A program made the position numbers and the translations under genes. DNA of 64,000 bases from Candida dubliniensis CD36 (taxonomy: Eukaryota; Ascomycota; Pichiomycetes; Serinales; Debaryomycetaceae), in assembly GCF_000026945.1 (NCBI RefSeq), contig NC_012860.1:2790001-2854000 (forward strand), given 5' to 3'. The notes beneath the pieces were generated by a model. It made no database searches. It had not been told where the DNA came from and was given only the letters and a program-made list of their open reading frames with translations. Below are positions 20,896 to 30,270 of the stretch, piece after piece. The first letter of the stretch is position 1; every line of letters starts with the position of its first letter.

Positions 20896-20932
20896 CTATA
20901 AAAGGAGTTAAGTATCCTTTAATAATTTTTTG
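20896..20932 (+). promoter_or_regulatory. Promoter block of the cysteine-rich paralogue, with TATA box
   Basis: CTATAAAAGGAGTTAAGTAT followed by CCTTTAATAATTTTTT, nearly identical to the block upstream of the paralogue at 18414-18455. It sits about 105-140 bases before the ATG, further than the 42-75 bases in the sister gene. The extra distance is largely a tandem 8-base array (20961-21032). Confidence 0.55.
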
Positions 20933-20960
20933 CAATTTCAATACTTTATATCTTTAGAAA

Positions 20961-21032
20961 ATTATCAAATTATCAAATTATCAAATTGTCAAATTATCAA
21001 ATTATCAAAATATCAAAATATCAAAATATCAA
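20961..21032. repeat. Nine tandem 8-base units just before the start codon
   Basis: Six units of ATTATCAA (one with ATTGTCAA) followed by three of AATATCAA, ending four bases before the ATG at 21037. The array lies in the expected 5' leader. It is absent from the paralogue's leader, so it has probably arisen by expansion after duplication. It also keeps an open frame leftward to a TTG, which makes the gene look longer than it is. Confidence 0.85.
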
Positions 21033-21036
21033 TAAT

Positions 21037-21570
21037 ATGTTAGGTTTTGTCCAAGTTATCTTGCTTTGTTTACCAATTGCTTTGGGTGCATCGTTGCTGA
21101 ATGCTGCTATTAAGGTTGAAGAGGTCAGTAATTCAGAGGGATGGCCATGGCCAATCATGCAACGTCCTTCAAAAGAAGGTGCATCTGTCATATATGACAG
21201 ATACAATGGAGTGTACATTAAAGGTAGAAATGAAGACGGACTTGACGCTCGTGGTTCATGCTATGGTGCTAACTTTGGTGGTGCATGCTGCATTGGTATC
21301 TACTGTTCTTACGAGGTAATTAATGAATTACTGGATAAAGATGTGTCTACCGTAGGTGTTAAACACGAACAATTCAGCTCTGATATTGATCCTAACAAAG
21401 TTAGAAAGATTGTGTTACACAGTGATGGTACTACTGACATTGATTATGTTGATCATGGGAACATTGATGCAGCTTGTATTGGTATTAGAGCAGGCTCTTG
21501 CTGTGTTGGCTTGTGCTGTGGTTGTTTGGAAGCAGTTGGAAATAGTACTTCAGTGGCTACTTCTACATAA
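21037..21570 (+). CDS. Unknown cysteine-rich protein, paralogue of the 17830 gene
   Basis: A 177-residue protein that I do not recognise. The N-terminus (MLGFVQVILLCLPIALGASL) is hydrophobic and could be a signal peptide or membrane anchor. The middle shares GWPWPIMQRP, YDRYNGVYIKG and LHSDGTTDI with the paralogue. It has eleven cysteines, ten in two clusters: SCYGANFGGACCIGIYC (about residues 73-89) and ACIGIRAGSCCVGLCCGC (about 147-164). Both have a CC.G..C core, which suggests an internal repeat or metal/disulfide binding. The frame opens earlier at 20986, but with TTG and only repeat sequence; ATG at 21037 matches the paralogue's start. Function unknown, apparently lineage-specific. Confidence 0.78.
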   Translation: MLGFVQVILLCLPIALGASLLNAAIKVEEVSNSEGWPWPIMQRPSKEGASVIYDRYNGVYIKGRNEDGLDARGSCYGANFGGACCIGIYCSYEVINELLDKDVSTVGVKHEQFSSDIDPNKVRKIVLHSDGTTDIDYVDHGNIDAACIGIRAGSCCVGLCCGCLEAVGNSTSVATST

Positions 21571-22632
21571 TCCTCAGAGTCATCTCAATAAGGGTTCTGT
21601 TTAAAGAACTTACTGGTATATAAATATCTGCTTCAAATTGGAAAATCAAGAAAATTGAAAAATCAAAAAAAAAAAAATTTGAAAATCAAGAAAATTAATA
21701 AAAAAAAAGGAAGAAAACAAAAACTCAATTAAAAAAAAAAAAAAAAAAAAATTGCTAGTTAATATAACTGGAGGGTACTTATTAGAACTGGGGTGGGAAC
21801 AGTGGTACATAGGAATCTAATAAACAAAATCAATAAAACTGCAAAAAATTTAGTTTAGGAGGCTCTTTGTTGATGAAATTCCCTCTGAATATTCTTTTTT
21901 GGCACTTGACTGTGTCTTGTTTTGATACTTGCAATTAGAAATGTGTTCAATAACTTTGCGACCAAATATTAACGCATTTTAAGGGCATGTGTATATTCAT
22001 AACCAAATGTGTAAGAACCTCAGTATATTCATATTCTAATTAATAATTCTATTAGTAAAGGGTGTTGTTTGTTTATTATTGTGCGCTACCACACAAAAAA
22101 ACTATTTGTCTGGCTGCTACCAAATGGACTTTAGTCGTCAAGGTTTCTTTTTTTTTCGGAGAGCACGTGATACAATGAATTGATTTTCCCGATAGTTCCA
22201 TTTCATACCTAAACTTCGTTTTACAAAGGTTTATAGAATGAATTATTAAACTTTGTAAGTTATAAATAATTGAAGTCAGTTATTTAGAAATTATTAAAAC
22301 TATTTTATTTCTATTTTGAAACGTCATTTAATAGTAAACCATTTGAAACAAATTTAATACACCAGAAAGTTTAGGCCCGGCAAAAAAAAAAAAAAAAAAA
22401 AGAAAAAGAAAAAAAAGGGGAAGAATATAAAAGTTTTGTTGTTTTAACAACCAATCCACAAACACGCACACATACACACACATACACACACATACATACA
22501 TCGAATAGCTTCATTAGTAATCTCTTTTCTTCACCATCGATTACTGGCAACTAACTTAACACACATATTAATTATTAATCAAATCACATATTCTTTTAAG
22601 TTAACAATTCAAATACTCAGCTCACATCAGAC
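21571..22632. other. Intergenic region upstream of the BAR-domain gene
   Basis: 1062 bases without a supportable gene. They hold several A runs (21667-21680, 21732-21750, 22383-22400), two near-copies of AAAATCAAGAAAATT at about 21643 and 21680, and an ACACAC/ACATAC run at about 22460-22500 in the leader of the next gene. The part from 22440 to 22632 is probably the promoter and leader of that gene. Confidence 0.45.
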
Positions 22633-23622
22633 ATGTCATGGATAGGAATTAAAAAAGCGATTAATCGAGCTGGAACTCAAGTTATGTTAAAAACTGGTCA
22701 TATTGAACAAACTGTTGATAAAGAATATGACTTCCAAGAAAAACGATATCGAACTATGGAAGAGAATTCTATTAAATTACAAAAAAATTTACGATTATAT
22801 TTGGATAGTTTAAGATTATTAACTAATTCACAAATAAATATTGCTGAATCATTAAATTCATTCTATGGAACTAACAATGACAAGAGTAATGTTTCAAGAA
22901 CTGGGTCAGTAAGTACAAGAAATAAAATTCCATCAATACATGAAGAGGAGGAAAAAGAAGAAGAAGAAGAAGAAGAAGAAGAAAAAGAGGGAGATAATAA
23001 TACTATCACCAACAAAACAATAACATCTAGTTATAATAATTTAATTCAAGAATATTATGCTACTATTAAACAATTGAATGATTCTTGTATTACCAATCTT
23101 GAAAATCCTTATAATCAAACTGTTTTAAATCCAATTGCTAGATTCAATTCATATTATATTGAAATCAATGAAATTATTAAGAAAAGACATAATAAATTAT
23201 TAGATTATGATGCTATGAAAAATAAACTTCGTAAATTGATTGACAATCCAACGACAAATATATCACCATCAATGAAAACTAATGTTGTAGAATCTAATCA
23301 TAATCAATATGAAGAGAAATTGAAATCTTATAATCAAGAATTAACTGAAGTAGAATCAAAATATGTGGAAATTAATAATCAATTATTAACTGAATTACCT
23401 AAATTAATTAATCATCGAATAAGTTATTTTGATCCTTCATTTGAATCATTTGTTAAAATTCAATTGAGATTTTTCAATGAAAATTATCATGTATTAAATC
23501 AATTACAATTGAAATTAGATGCTCGAACAAGACAAGATTATATTGAAGGGAAATTGGAAGATAGAATTGATGATGTGTTACGAAAAATGAAGAATCTAGA
23601 TATTACTGGTGGATTAGATTAA
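22633..23622 (+). CDS. Rvs161-family BAR-domain protein (RVS161 or RVS162 type)
   Basis: Amphiphysin-like protein that binds and bends membranes at endocytic sites with an Rvs167-type partner. The 329-residue product starts MSWIGIKKAINRAGTQV, close to the N-BAR helix of yeast Rvs161. DKEYDFQEKRYRTMEENSIKLQKN.R.YLDSLR.LT.SQ.NIAESL and the C-terminal FDPSFESFVKIQLRFFNENYHVLNQLQ blocks cover the BAR domain. It is about 60 residues longer than yeast Rvs161 because of an inserted loop at about 84-135 containing a long Glu run. Candida albicans has both RVS161 and a divergent RVS162. The insert suggests the latter, but I cannot decide. Confidence 0.82.
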   Translation: MSWIGIKKAINRAGTQVMLKTGHIEQTVDKEYDFQEKRYRTMEENSIKLQKNLRLYLDSLRLLTNSQINIAESLNSFYGTNNDKSNVSRTGSVSTRNKIPSIHEEEEKEEEEEEEEEKEGDNNTITNKTITSSYNNLIQEYYATIKQLNDSCITNLENPYNQTVLNPIARFNSYYIEINEIIKKRHNKLLDYDAMKNKLRKLIDNPTTNISPSMKTNVVESNHNQYEEKLKSYNQELTEVESKYVEINNQLLTELPKLINHRISYFDPSFESFVKIQLRFFNENYHVLNQLQLKLDARTRQDYIEGKLEDRIDDVLRKMKNLDITGGLD

Positions 23623-24675
23623 ATGGGAGAGTAATATAATGTTAAAGCTTATGTGTTTAGTTTTATATAGCTGGTTAAAATAAGTGAGGTTCTTTCTTGG
23701 ATAATGTTCTCCCCAGTGTTATAAAGAGAGGAGTTATCTGGGGTAAACTTATATTAGTTAGTTATTTCTTTGCATGTTCTCTAGATAAAGATTTACAGAA
23801 TAACTAATCAATTTAGTATTCTTCGTATATGCACTTATGTAAGCTAATAGTGTATAACCCAAAATTTCTTTTTTTTTTCCCGTGATTATTGAATTGGTAG
23901 CACTGTTGAGGTTACATTTTAATTATTTGATGACATTATTGTTGTTTCCAATAATTACAACACCAATGAGGGAAGGATAATGTTTAGATAAGCAAATACT
24001 TTATACTTTGATAAGAGTGAGTGGGGGTAATTATTTGAAACAATGTGTGTGTGTGTGAGTGTGTTTATGTGCGTGTGTGGAACCCTCTCGTTTAACAAGT
24101 AGTTGGATGGCGATGACCCAAACTATATTGTTGGGGGGAGGAAAGGAGTAAAGAAAGGAAAGGGGGGGGGGGGAGTATGGACGACGTGTACTATTGTATT
24201 CCGGCAATTGAAACTTAGTTAATTGTTGTGGAAAAAGTTATTTCCGGGACCAAACCAGTTTGGACGACATTGGACCATTCGCACGCATTGTTGGACGTGG
24301 TACACGTCTACCAAACGATGGACGGAGACAAAACTTTACGAACTTTTAAATTAACATCAAACAGAAGAAGAAAAAATATTCAATTTAATTCAATTCAATC
24401 TCTCTCTCAACAATCAACAATCAACAATCAACAATCAACAATCAACAATTAAAGAAGTAAGATCTTTAAAATTTTATTATTGGAGTTTATTTATTTATTT
24501 ATTTATTTATTTATTTGATTTATTCTTTTTCAATTTTCAATTTATTCATTTGATTTATTAATTTATATTATATACTTATATACTTATAGACATTCACCTC
24601 CCATTCTATTAACATTTGTTTCACCACTTTATCACCATCTACCACCATTCTATAGATACACAGCATATTCCTATA
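23623..24675. other. Intergenic region with tandem repeats and a palindrome
   Basis: No gene is supported. Contents include a GT-rich run at 24043-24078, a G run at about 24162-24172, an interrupted palindrome GACGTGGTACACGTC at 24295-24309, six CAACAAT units at 24408-24449 and a TTTA run at about 24486-24516. A 74-codon frame at 24228-24452 opens with GTG, has no ATG start and runs into the repeats, so it is not called. Confidence 0.45.
24408..24449. repeat. (CAACAAT)6 tandem repeat
   Basis: Six perfect 7-base units in the leader region upstream of the deubiquitinase-like gene, followed about 40 bases later by a (TTTA)n run. Confidence 0.85.
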
Positions 24676-27393
24676 ATGTTTAAAATATTTTCCCGTCCTA
24701 ACAATAATTCAGAATCCAATACTCCACCAGGTTCTCCCTCTAATAAAATAATATTTGCCGATTCATTTTGGTCTTGGTATATTGATAGTTATTTAATTAA
24801 TGATAATCAAACTCATATTAAACATACACCTTATAATATCACTAAATATTCTGATAAATCACATGACGTAACCACTTTACAAAAATATTTCATCACCAAT
24901 AAATTAACTCCTATACCTTCAACAACGCAAATAATTGCCATATTAAAATCTCCCTTCACTCAAGGGGATTTAAATAAATCATATTATTTAATTCGAATGT
25001 TTCAATTATCTAGTCAAGGATTATTTTTAACTAATTCTTCCACGGATAAATTAAATCATTCTATACAATTTTTGGGAGCAGAAAATTGGGATAATGTCAT
25101 GTGTTATTTAGATGCATTATTATTTGCCATGTTTGCTAATTTAGAAAGTTTTGAACCAATACTATTTATTCCTAATCATTCAGAATATTTATTAAATCAA
25201 TTATCTGCATTATTACGAGTTTATGTCAATTTATTGCGATCAGGAAATTTGATTACTACTGATTTAACTGCAAAAATTTGTGAAGCATTAATGAAATTAG
25301 GCTTTACCGAAGCATTAAGTCATAAACAACAAGATTCAGCGACATTATTTGAATTTTTAACTCAAACATTAAATATGCCATTATTAACCTTTAAAATTGA
25401 TATTAAACATGGAGGCAAATTTAGTAAGAATGATGATGAAAAAATTTCTAAAGAAAGAATATTATTTGTTAGTATTCCTAATGAAGAAATTGAAGATGAA
25501 TTATTACCTGTGGAAAAGGGAAGTATTAGTCATACTGAAAAAGTTGATAAAAAATCAACCACAACCACAACCACAACCCAACAAGTCAATGATGAAATAG
25601 AACAACAACCTCAGCAACATGAAGATGATGAAGAAGAAGAAGAAGATCTGATATTATTGGAAGAATGTTTAGAACATTATTTCAACAATTCAATAAGTGT
25701 GAAACGTGAATTAGAAAGAAGAGCCACATTATCACACATCACTGAAGGGATTACTGCAACTAATATAAATGATGATGAACCACCTCGAGTTATCACTACA
25801 CCAATGTCAAATAAATATGAATTTGAAACAATTGAAAATATTGATATTGATGATAAAACTCGTTTACGATCAAATAGTGTGAAATCCAATAATGTTAAAG
25901 TTGGAGTAAGACAACGATCATCTACTACATTATCATTTTGGTCAGTTGGTACTGGTGATACTAAAAGCAACAAGAGTAATAATGATAAACTGAGACGAGG
26001 TAGTACTTCTGGTAAAGAAGTTAGTTTACCAGCATGGATGTTTCTTCGATTATTACCATTTTACACTGATGATAATGTGATAACTAATGAATTAGGAAGT
26101 ATTGTGAAAACATCCAAAGAATTTGCCACTAGAAGACCAATTTTACCAATTTGTTTAAAACGATATCGATTTAATTCTGGAGCGGCTTCTGGTACTCGAT
26201 CCCAAAAAAGAATAATCATCCCACCATTTATTGATTTACCTCAATTTGTTGCTGATGATATTGATGATAGTAGTTGTTCATTTAGATTGATTTTAGAAAG
26301 TGCCATTTGTCATCGTGGTGATAAAATTGAACTGGGTCATTTCATTGCTGTTGTCCGTAAACATACTAATAAAATCAATGAAACAGAACAAGAAGCAAAT
26401 AATTCAACTTGGTATCTTTATGATGATATGAAAAAAAATTCTCGAGTGGTTGAAAAAACTTTTACTGAGATTTTCAAAGATGAATGGCCATATATGTTAT
26501 TCTATCGATTGGTGAGTAATCATGAAGTTAGTGGGGCATCATCTATAGATAGTAATATTGTTCCACCTCAAGGTTCTAAAGGGAATTATTGGTCTCAAGA
26601 AGAAACAACTGCGAAGGAAACACCACTGCCAGCACCAGCACCAGCACCAACAGCAGTTGCAACGGAAAACAATTTATCAGTGAAAACACAACCTAAAAGT
26701 GTTCCAATTCTGAATGTGTCACCAATAGATCCCAAATATGTTGATATTAGAAATAAGTATTATTGGTATTTCACTGATGATGATAAAAATTATTATAGAG
26801 AAGAACCAATAAAGTTAAAAGATGGTAATTCTAGTTTTACATTAAGTCCTCAATTTAGAAGAAATAGTCAATGGAGTGTTAATTCCAATATTAGTTTTGT
26901 TCAATTGGATAAAGAAAAGAAATCTATTAGTACTACTAATAATAGTAGTACTCATACAATCACAAGTAAAAATTCAAACTTTACCAAATCAAAGACTGGT
27001 AAATCAGATAATGATGATAGTAATCCAGCTACTACTTCTACTACTACTACTACTTCTACTACAAAGCAATCAAGTTTACCTAATAAAGAAAATGAAAATA
27101 AATCACCACATTCATCCATTTGGAAACGAGCAATTAAAATGACAACATCACCTAGTGTTAAAGTAGATTCGACTGAATCGGTGGGGGAACTTAATAAACA
27201 AATATCTCCAATTAATTTAGATTCATCAAATGATAATGCTAATACCAAATCAAGTGGTACTACTTCTCCGTTACCTAAAACATTAAGAAATTTAGAAAAT
27301 AATCAAAAGAAACATCGTCATCCATTTTCTCATAAAAAATCGAAAACAAAACGACAAGATGATTATAAAAAGGAACATTGTATAATGATGTAA
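24676..27393 (+). CDS. USP-like ubiquitin hydrolase with C-terminal CaaX motif
   Basis: The 905-residue product has a peptidase C19 layout. The catalytic Cys box is WDNVMCYLDALLFAMF, with Cys143. The His box is ELGHFIAVVRKH, with His555, followed by TWYLYDD (about 579-584). A long acidic and disordered insert (about 270-400) splits the catalytic core. The C-terminal 270 residues are Ser/Thr/Lys-rich and end in a basic stretch and HCIMM, a CaaX box expected to be prenylated, so the enzyme is probably membrane-tethered. A frame opens earlier at 24616, but with TTG; ATG at 24676 is used. The exact yeast orthologue was not recognised. Convergent with PRP17 (45 bases). Confidence 0.72.
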   Translation: MFKIFSRPNNNSESNTPPGSPSNKIIFADSFWSWYIDSYLINDNQTHIKHTPYNITKYSDKSHDVTTLQKYFITNKLTPIPSTTQIIAILKSPFTQGDLNKSYYLIRMFQLSSQGLFLTNSSTDKLNHSIQFLGAENWDNVMCYLDALLFAMFANLESFEPILFIPNHSEYLLNQLSALLRVYVNLLRSGNLITTDLTAKICEALMKLGFTEALSHKQQDSATLFEFLTQTLNMPLLTFKIDIKHGGKFSKNDDEKISKERILFVSIPNEEIEDELLPVEKGSISHTEKVDKKSTTTTTTTQQVNDEIEQQPQQHEDDEEEEEDLILLEECLEHYFNNSISVKRELERRATLSHITEGITATNINDDEPPRVITTPMSNKYEFETIENIDIDDKTRLRSNSVKSNNVKVGVRQRSSTTLSFWSVGTGDTKSNKSNNDKLRRGSTSGKEVSLPAWMFLRLLPFYTDDNVITNELGSIVKTSKEFATRRPILPICLKRYRFNSGAASGTRSQKRIIIPPFIDLPQFVADDIDDSSCSFRLILESAICHRGDKIELGHFIAVVRKHTNKINETEQEANNSTWYLYDDMKKNSRVVEKTFTEIFKDEWPYMLFYRLVSNHEVSGASSIDSNIVPPQGSKGNYWSQEETTAKETPLPAPAPAPTAVATENNLSVKTQPKSVPILNVSPIDPKYVDIRNKYYWYFTDDDKNYYREEPIKLKDGNSSFTLSPQFRRNSQWSVNSNISFVQLDKEKKSISTTNNSSTHTITSKNSNFTKSKTGKSDNDDSNPATTSTTTTTSTTKQSSLPNKENENKSPHSSIWKRAIKMTTSPSVKVDSTESVGELNKQISPINLDSSNDNANTKSSGTTSPLPKTLRNLENNQKKHRHPFSHKKSKTKRQDDYKKEHCIMM

Positions 27394-27438
27394 ATAGGGT
27401 GCCTATAAATATATATATATACATATATATTTATTTAT

Positions 27439-28956
27439 TTAATCACAATAATATATTTCACCGGAATTTCCAGCAATTGCAACTTTACTAGTTTCTTGAG
27501 GATGAGCAACTATACAAGTCAATGGTTTCTTCTTATCACCACCACCACCACCACCACCACCACCATTGTTATCGACAATTTTCAATTTTTTAATTAATTT
27601 ACAAGTTTTCCAATCCCAAAAATAGGCAAATCCATTACAATCACCACTCATTAATATTTTCCCATCAGGAGTAAATTCAATTTCAATACCATAACCAGCA
27701 ATTTGATGACCTTTAAAAATTTTTTTCTTGTACCATTTAAATTTCCCATACAGATGTATGACTTTAATAGTATTATCCATATTTTGTAAAGCTATATAAT
27801 TTGCTGTAGGATGAACTTTCAATGATGGAATTGAATGTTGTGAAGGATCAGTGATTACTTTAATAGGAATATTTATTTGCCATGGCCAAAATCTAATAGT
27901 TTTATCATTTGATGAAGAAATAAATTTATCTAACCCTAATAATTTCAAATCATTAATTGATCCTTGATGATGATCATAAATTTGTATAGGAATATTATAT
28001 TGAATAGAATTAAAATCATAATGTTCAATAATAAAATTCGATAACCCTACTATAAATTGTTGATTATTGTTTGGATTAAATAATAATACATTAGGAATAG
28101 ATTTTACTTTTATAGATTTAATTACTTCACCAGTTTTAGTATCCCATAATCGAATAAATTTATCATATCCACAACTTAAAAATTGTTCACCAGTTTTATT
28201 AAAAATTATATCTTTAACAGGTAAATTATGACCTTTAAAAATTCTTAATAATTGATATTGTTTACCATGTAAAGTATTATAAATTGACCATAATTTAATT
28301 AAATTATCATTACCACAAGATAATAATAAATGTCCCGATCCAGGGAAAAATCTTAATCGATTAACTCCTCGTTTATGACCTGGGAAAATATGAATGACTC
28401 GTTTAGGAACAAAACATTCTCGAATTTGTTGTGATGATTTGGTTAAATCAAAATTATTAGGTAGATTTTTAGGTATTGTTAAATATGATCGTCCTTGATA
28501 ATCAAATTCTTGATCACCAACAAATTCCGAACTTGGTTCAAAAGTGAAGTCGTCATTGGCAGGCACAACCTCTGTTTCTTCGTGGTGGTTTATCGTTTCA
28601 ACATCTTGACTAGGTAGGGTTTGCTCTTCATTGTTGTTGGTATTATTTTCATTGTCATCAGATGAATTATTGGTCCATGGATCAATCCCAGATCGTGATG
28701 CCCGTTTATGACGTTGCTTTTTCAATTGTTTAGCTAATTTTTTAGCATTACTTGATATTTTCCTGTCATAATTGATATTGTTGGAATTATCTTGAAGTGA
28801 TGATGACGAGGTTAGTGGTGGTGGTGGTGGTGGTAGTTGTTGTTGAAATGAACCAGCAAATGTTTTCACTTTCTTAAATGGTGGTTGTTCTGATATTAGT
28901 GAATCCTTTTCTTCGTCACTTGAACCTGATGATGAATATCCTTGTAATATTGACAT
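27439..28956 (-). CDS. PRP17: Prp17/Cdc40, WD40 second-step splicing factor
   Basis: Acts at the second catalytic step of pre-mRNA splicing. The 505-residue product has a disordered N-terminus (poly-Pro at about 43-49), then the Prp17-specific block SEFVGDQEFDYQGRSYL and ECFVPKRVIHIFPGHKRGVN before seven WD40 blades (GNDNLIKLWS, GYDKFIRLWDTKTGE, SSNDKTIRFWPW, GDCNGFAYFWDWKT and others), ending with NSGEIYYCD. This layout matches Cdc40/Prp17. A Gly run (about 471-479) is encoded by ACC-type repeats. It is divergent from BCP1 with a short shared promoter. Confidence 0.93.
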   Translation of the reverse strand: MSILQGYSSSGSSDEEKDSLISEQPPFKKVKTFAGSFQQQLPPPPPPLTSSSSLQDNSNNINYDRKISSNAKKLAKQLKKQRHKRASRSGIDPWTNNSSDDNENNTNNNEEQTLPSQDVETINHHEETEVVPANDDFTFEPSSEFVGDQEFDYQGRSYLTIPKNLPNNFDLTKSSQQIRECFVPKRVIHIFPGHKRGVNRLRFFPGSGHLLLSCGNDNLIKLWSIYNTLHGKQYQLLRIFKGHNLPVKDIIFNKTGEQFLSCGYDKFIRLWDTKTGEVIKSIKVKSIPNVLLFNPNNNQQFIVGLSNFIIEHYDFNSIQYNIPIQIYDHHQGSINDLKLLGLDKFISSSNDKTIRFWPWQINIPIKVITDPSQHSIPSLKVHPTANYIALQNMDNTIKVIHLYGKFKWYKKKIFKGHQIAGYGIEIEFTPDGKILMSGDCNGFAYFWDWKTCKLIKKLKIVDNNGGGGGGGGGDKKKPLTCIVAHPQETSKVAIAGNSGEIYYCD

Positions 28957-29105
28957 TGTTAATCTAAATTCTTTGATATTTGATGATCATCGCATGGTTT
29001 TGGTTAGTTTTTTGGTTCACCATAAAAAAAAAAAAAAAAAAAAAGGTTCGACTCATTCACTATTTCATCTTGTTTCTACAACCAATATACTACTACCTCT
29101 CAAAG

Positions 29106-30050
29106 ATGGGAAAAAGAAGAGTAGATGAAGAATCTGATTCAGATATTGATGTTAGTTCAACCGATTCAGAAACTGAATTAGATAATGCTGCTGTTGCTGG
29201 TGAAGGTAATGATGATGATGCTGCTGCAATGCAAGAAACGGTTGATGTTGATTTTGATTTTTTTGATTTAAATCCTCAAGTTGATTTCCATGCCATTAAG
29301 AATTTCTTACGACAATTATTTGGTGATGATAATGGAGAATTCAATTTAAGTGAAATAGCTGATTTAATATTACGAGAAAATTCTGTGGGGACATCAATTA
29401 AAACTGAAGGAATGGAAAGTGACCCATTTGCAATTTTAAGTGTGATTAATTTAACTAATAATTTACATTTGGCAGTGATTAAACAATTAATTGAATATAT
29501 TTTAAATAAAACTAAATCAAAAATTGAATTCAATATTATTTTGAAAAAATTATTAACTTTTGGTAAACAAAATAATGATAAAAAAAATTTGAAAACTGGA
29601 TTAATTATTAGTGAAAGATTTATAAATATGCCAGTTGAAGTGATTCCTCCAATGTATAAAATGCTTTTACAAGAAATGGAAAAAGCTCAAGATGCTCATG
29701 AAAATTATGAATTTGATTATTTTTTAATTATATCAAGAGTTTATCAATTAGTTGATCCTGTGGAAAAAGAAGACAATGATGAAGTTAGTCACAAAAAGAA
29801 GAAGAAAATTGCTAATAATGAACCAAAACCAATAGAAATGGATTATTTCCATCTTGAAGATCAAATTTTAGAATCTAATACTCAATTTAAAGGAATATTT
29901 GAATATAATAATGAAAATAAACAAGAAACTGATTCAAGAAGAGTATTTACTGAATATGGTATTGATCCTAAATTAAGTTTAATCTTAATTGATAAAGATA
30001 ATTTAGCTAAATCAGTCATTGAAATGGAACAACAATTCCCACCTCCATAG
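29106..30050 (+). CDS. BCP1: Bcp1 (BCCIP family), Rpl23 chaperone and nuclear export factor
   Basis: Yeast Bcp1 is a chaperone for ribosomal protein L23 and supports nuclear export of Mss4. The 314-residue product starts [22 protein letters not shown], has an acidic N-terminus, then the family core [50 protein letters not shown] and [10 protein letters not shown], ending near [16 protein letters not shown]. The open frame extends left to a TTG at 28980 through a poly-A/K stretch; the ATG at 29106 matches the family start. 149 bases from the PRP17 start. Confidence 0.92.
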   Translation: MGKRRVDEESDSDIDVSSTDSETELDNAAVAGEGNDDDAAAMQETVDVDFDFFDLNPQVDFHAIKNFLRQLFGDDNGEFNLSEIADLILRENSVGTSIKTEGMESDPFAILSVINLTNNLHLAVIKQLIEYILNKTKSKIEFNIILKKLLTFGKQNNDKKNLKTGLIISERFINMPVEVIPPMYKMLLQEMEKAQDAHENYEFDYFLIISRVYQLVDPVEKEDNDEVSHKKKKKIANNEPKPIEMDYFHLEDQILESNTQFKGIFEYNNENKQETDSRRVFTEYGIDPKLSLILIDKDNLAKSVIEMEQQFPPP

Positions 30051-30270
30051 AAAGTTGACTGTTACTGTTGTTGTTATATATATAGATATATACATAAAGC
30101 TCTTTGTTATATTTTGTTGATAACTTTTTTTTATTCTTAACAAATGTACACGACAAATTTACTGCTGTTGAAAAAAAAAAAATTTTCATCAAGAATAAAA
30201 CATCTCTGTTTCAAATCAATCCCACCCCCCCCTTTTTATTTTTTGATCTTTAATCAATTAAACTTCAATT

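Noticed and set aside
20986..21036. N-terminal extension of the cysteine-rich paralogue
   Set aside because: It begins with TTG and consists only of the 8-base array. The paralogue's start matches the ATG at 21037.
24228..24452. 74-codon frame upstream of the deubiquitinase gene
   Set aside because: It opens with GTG, runs into the CAACAAT array, and has no family features.
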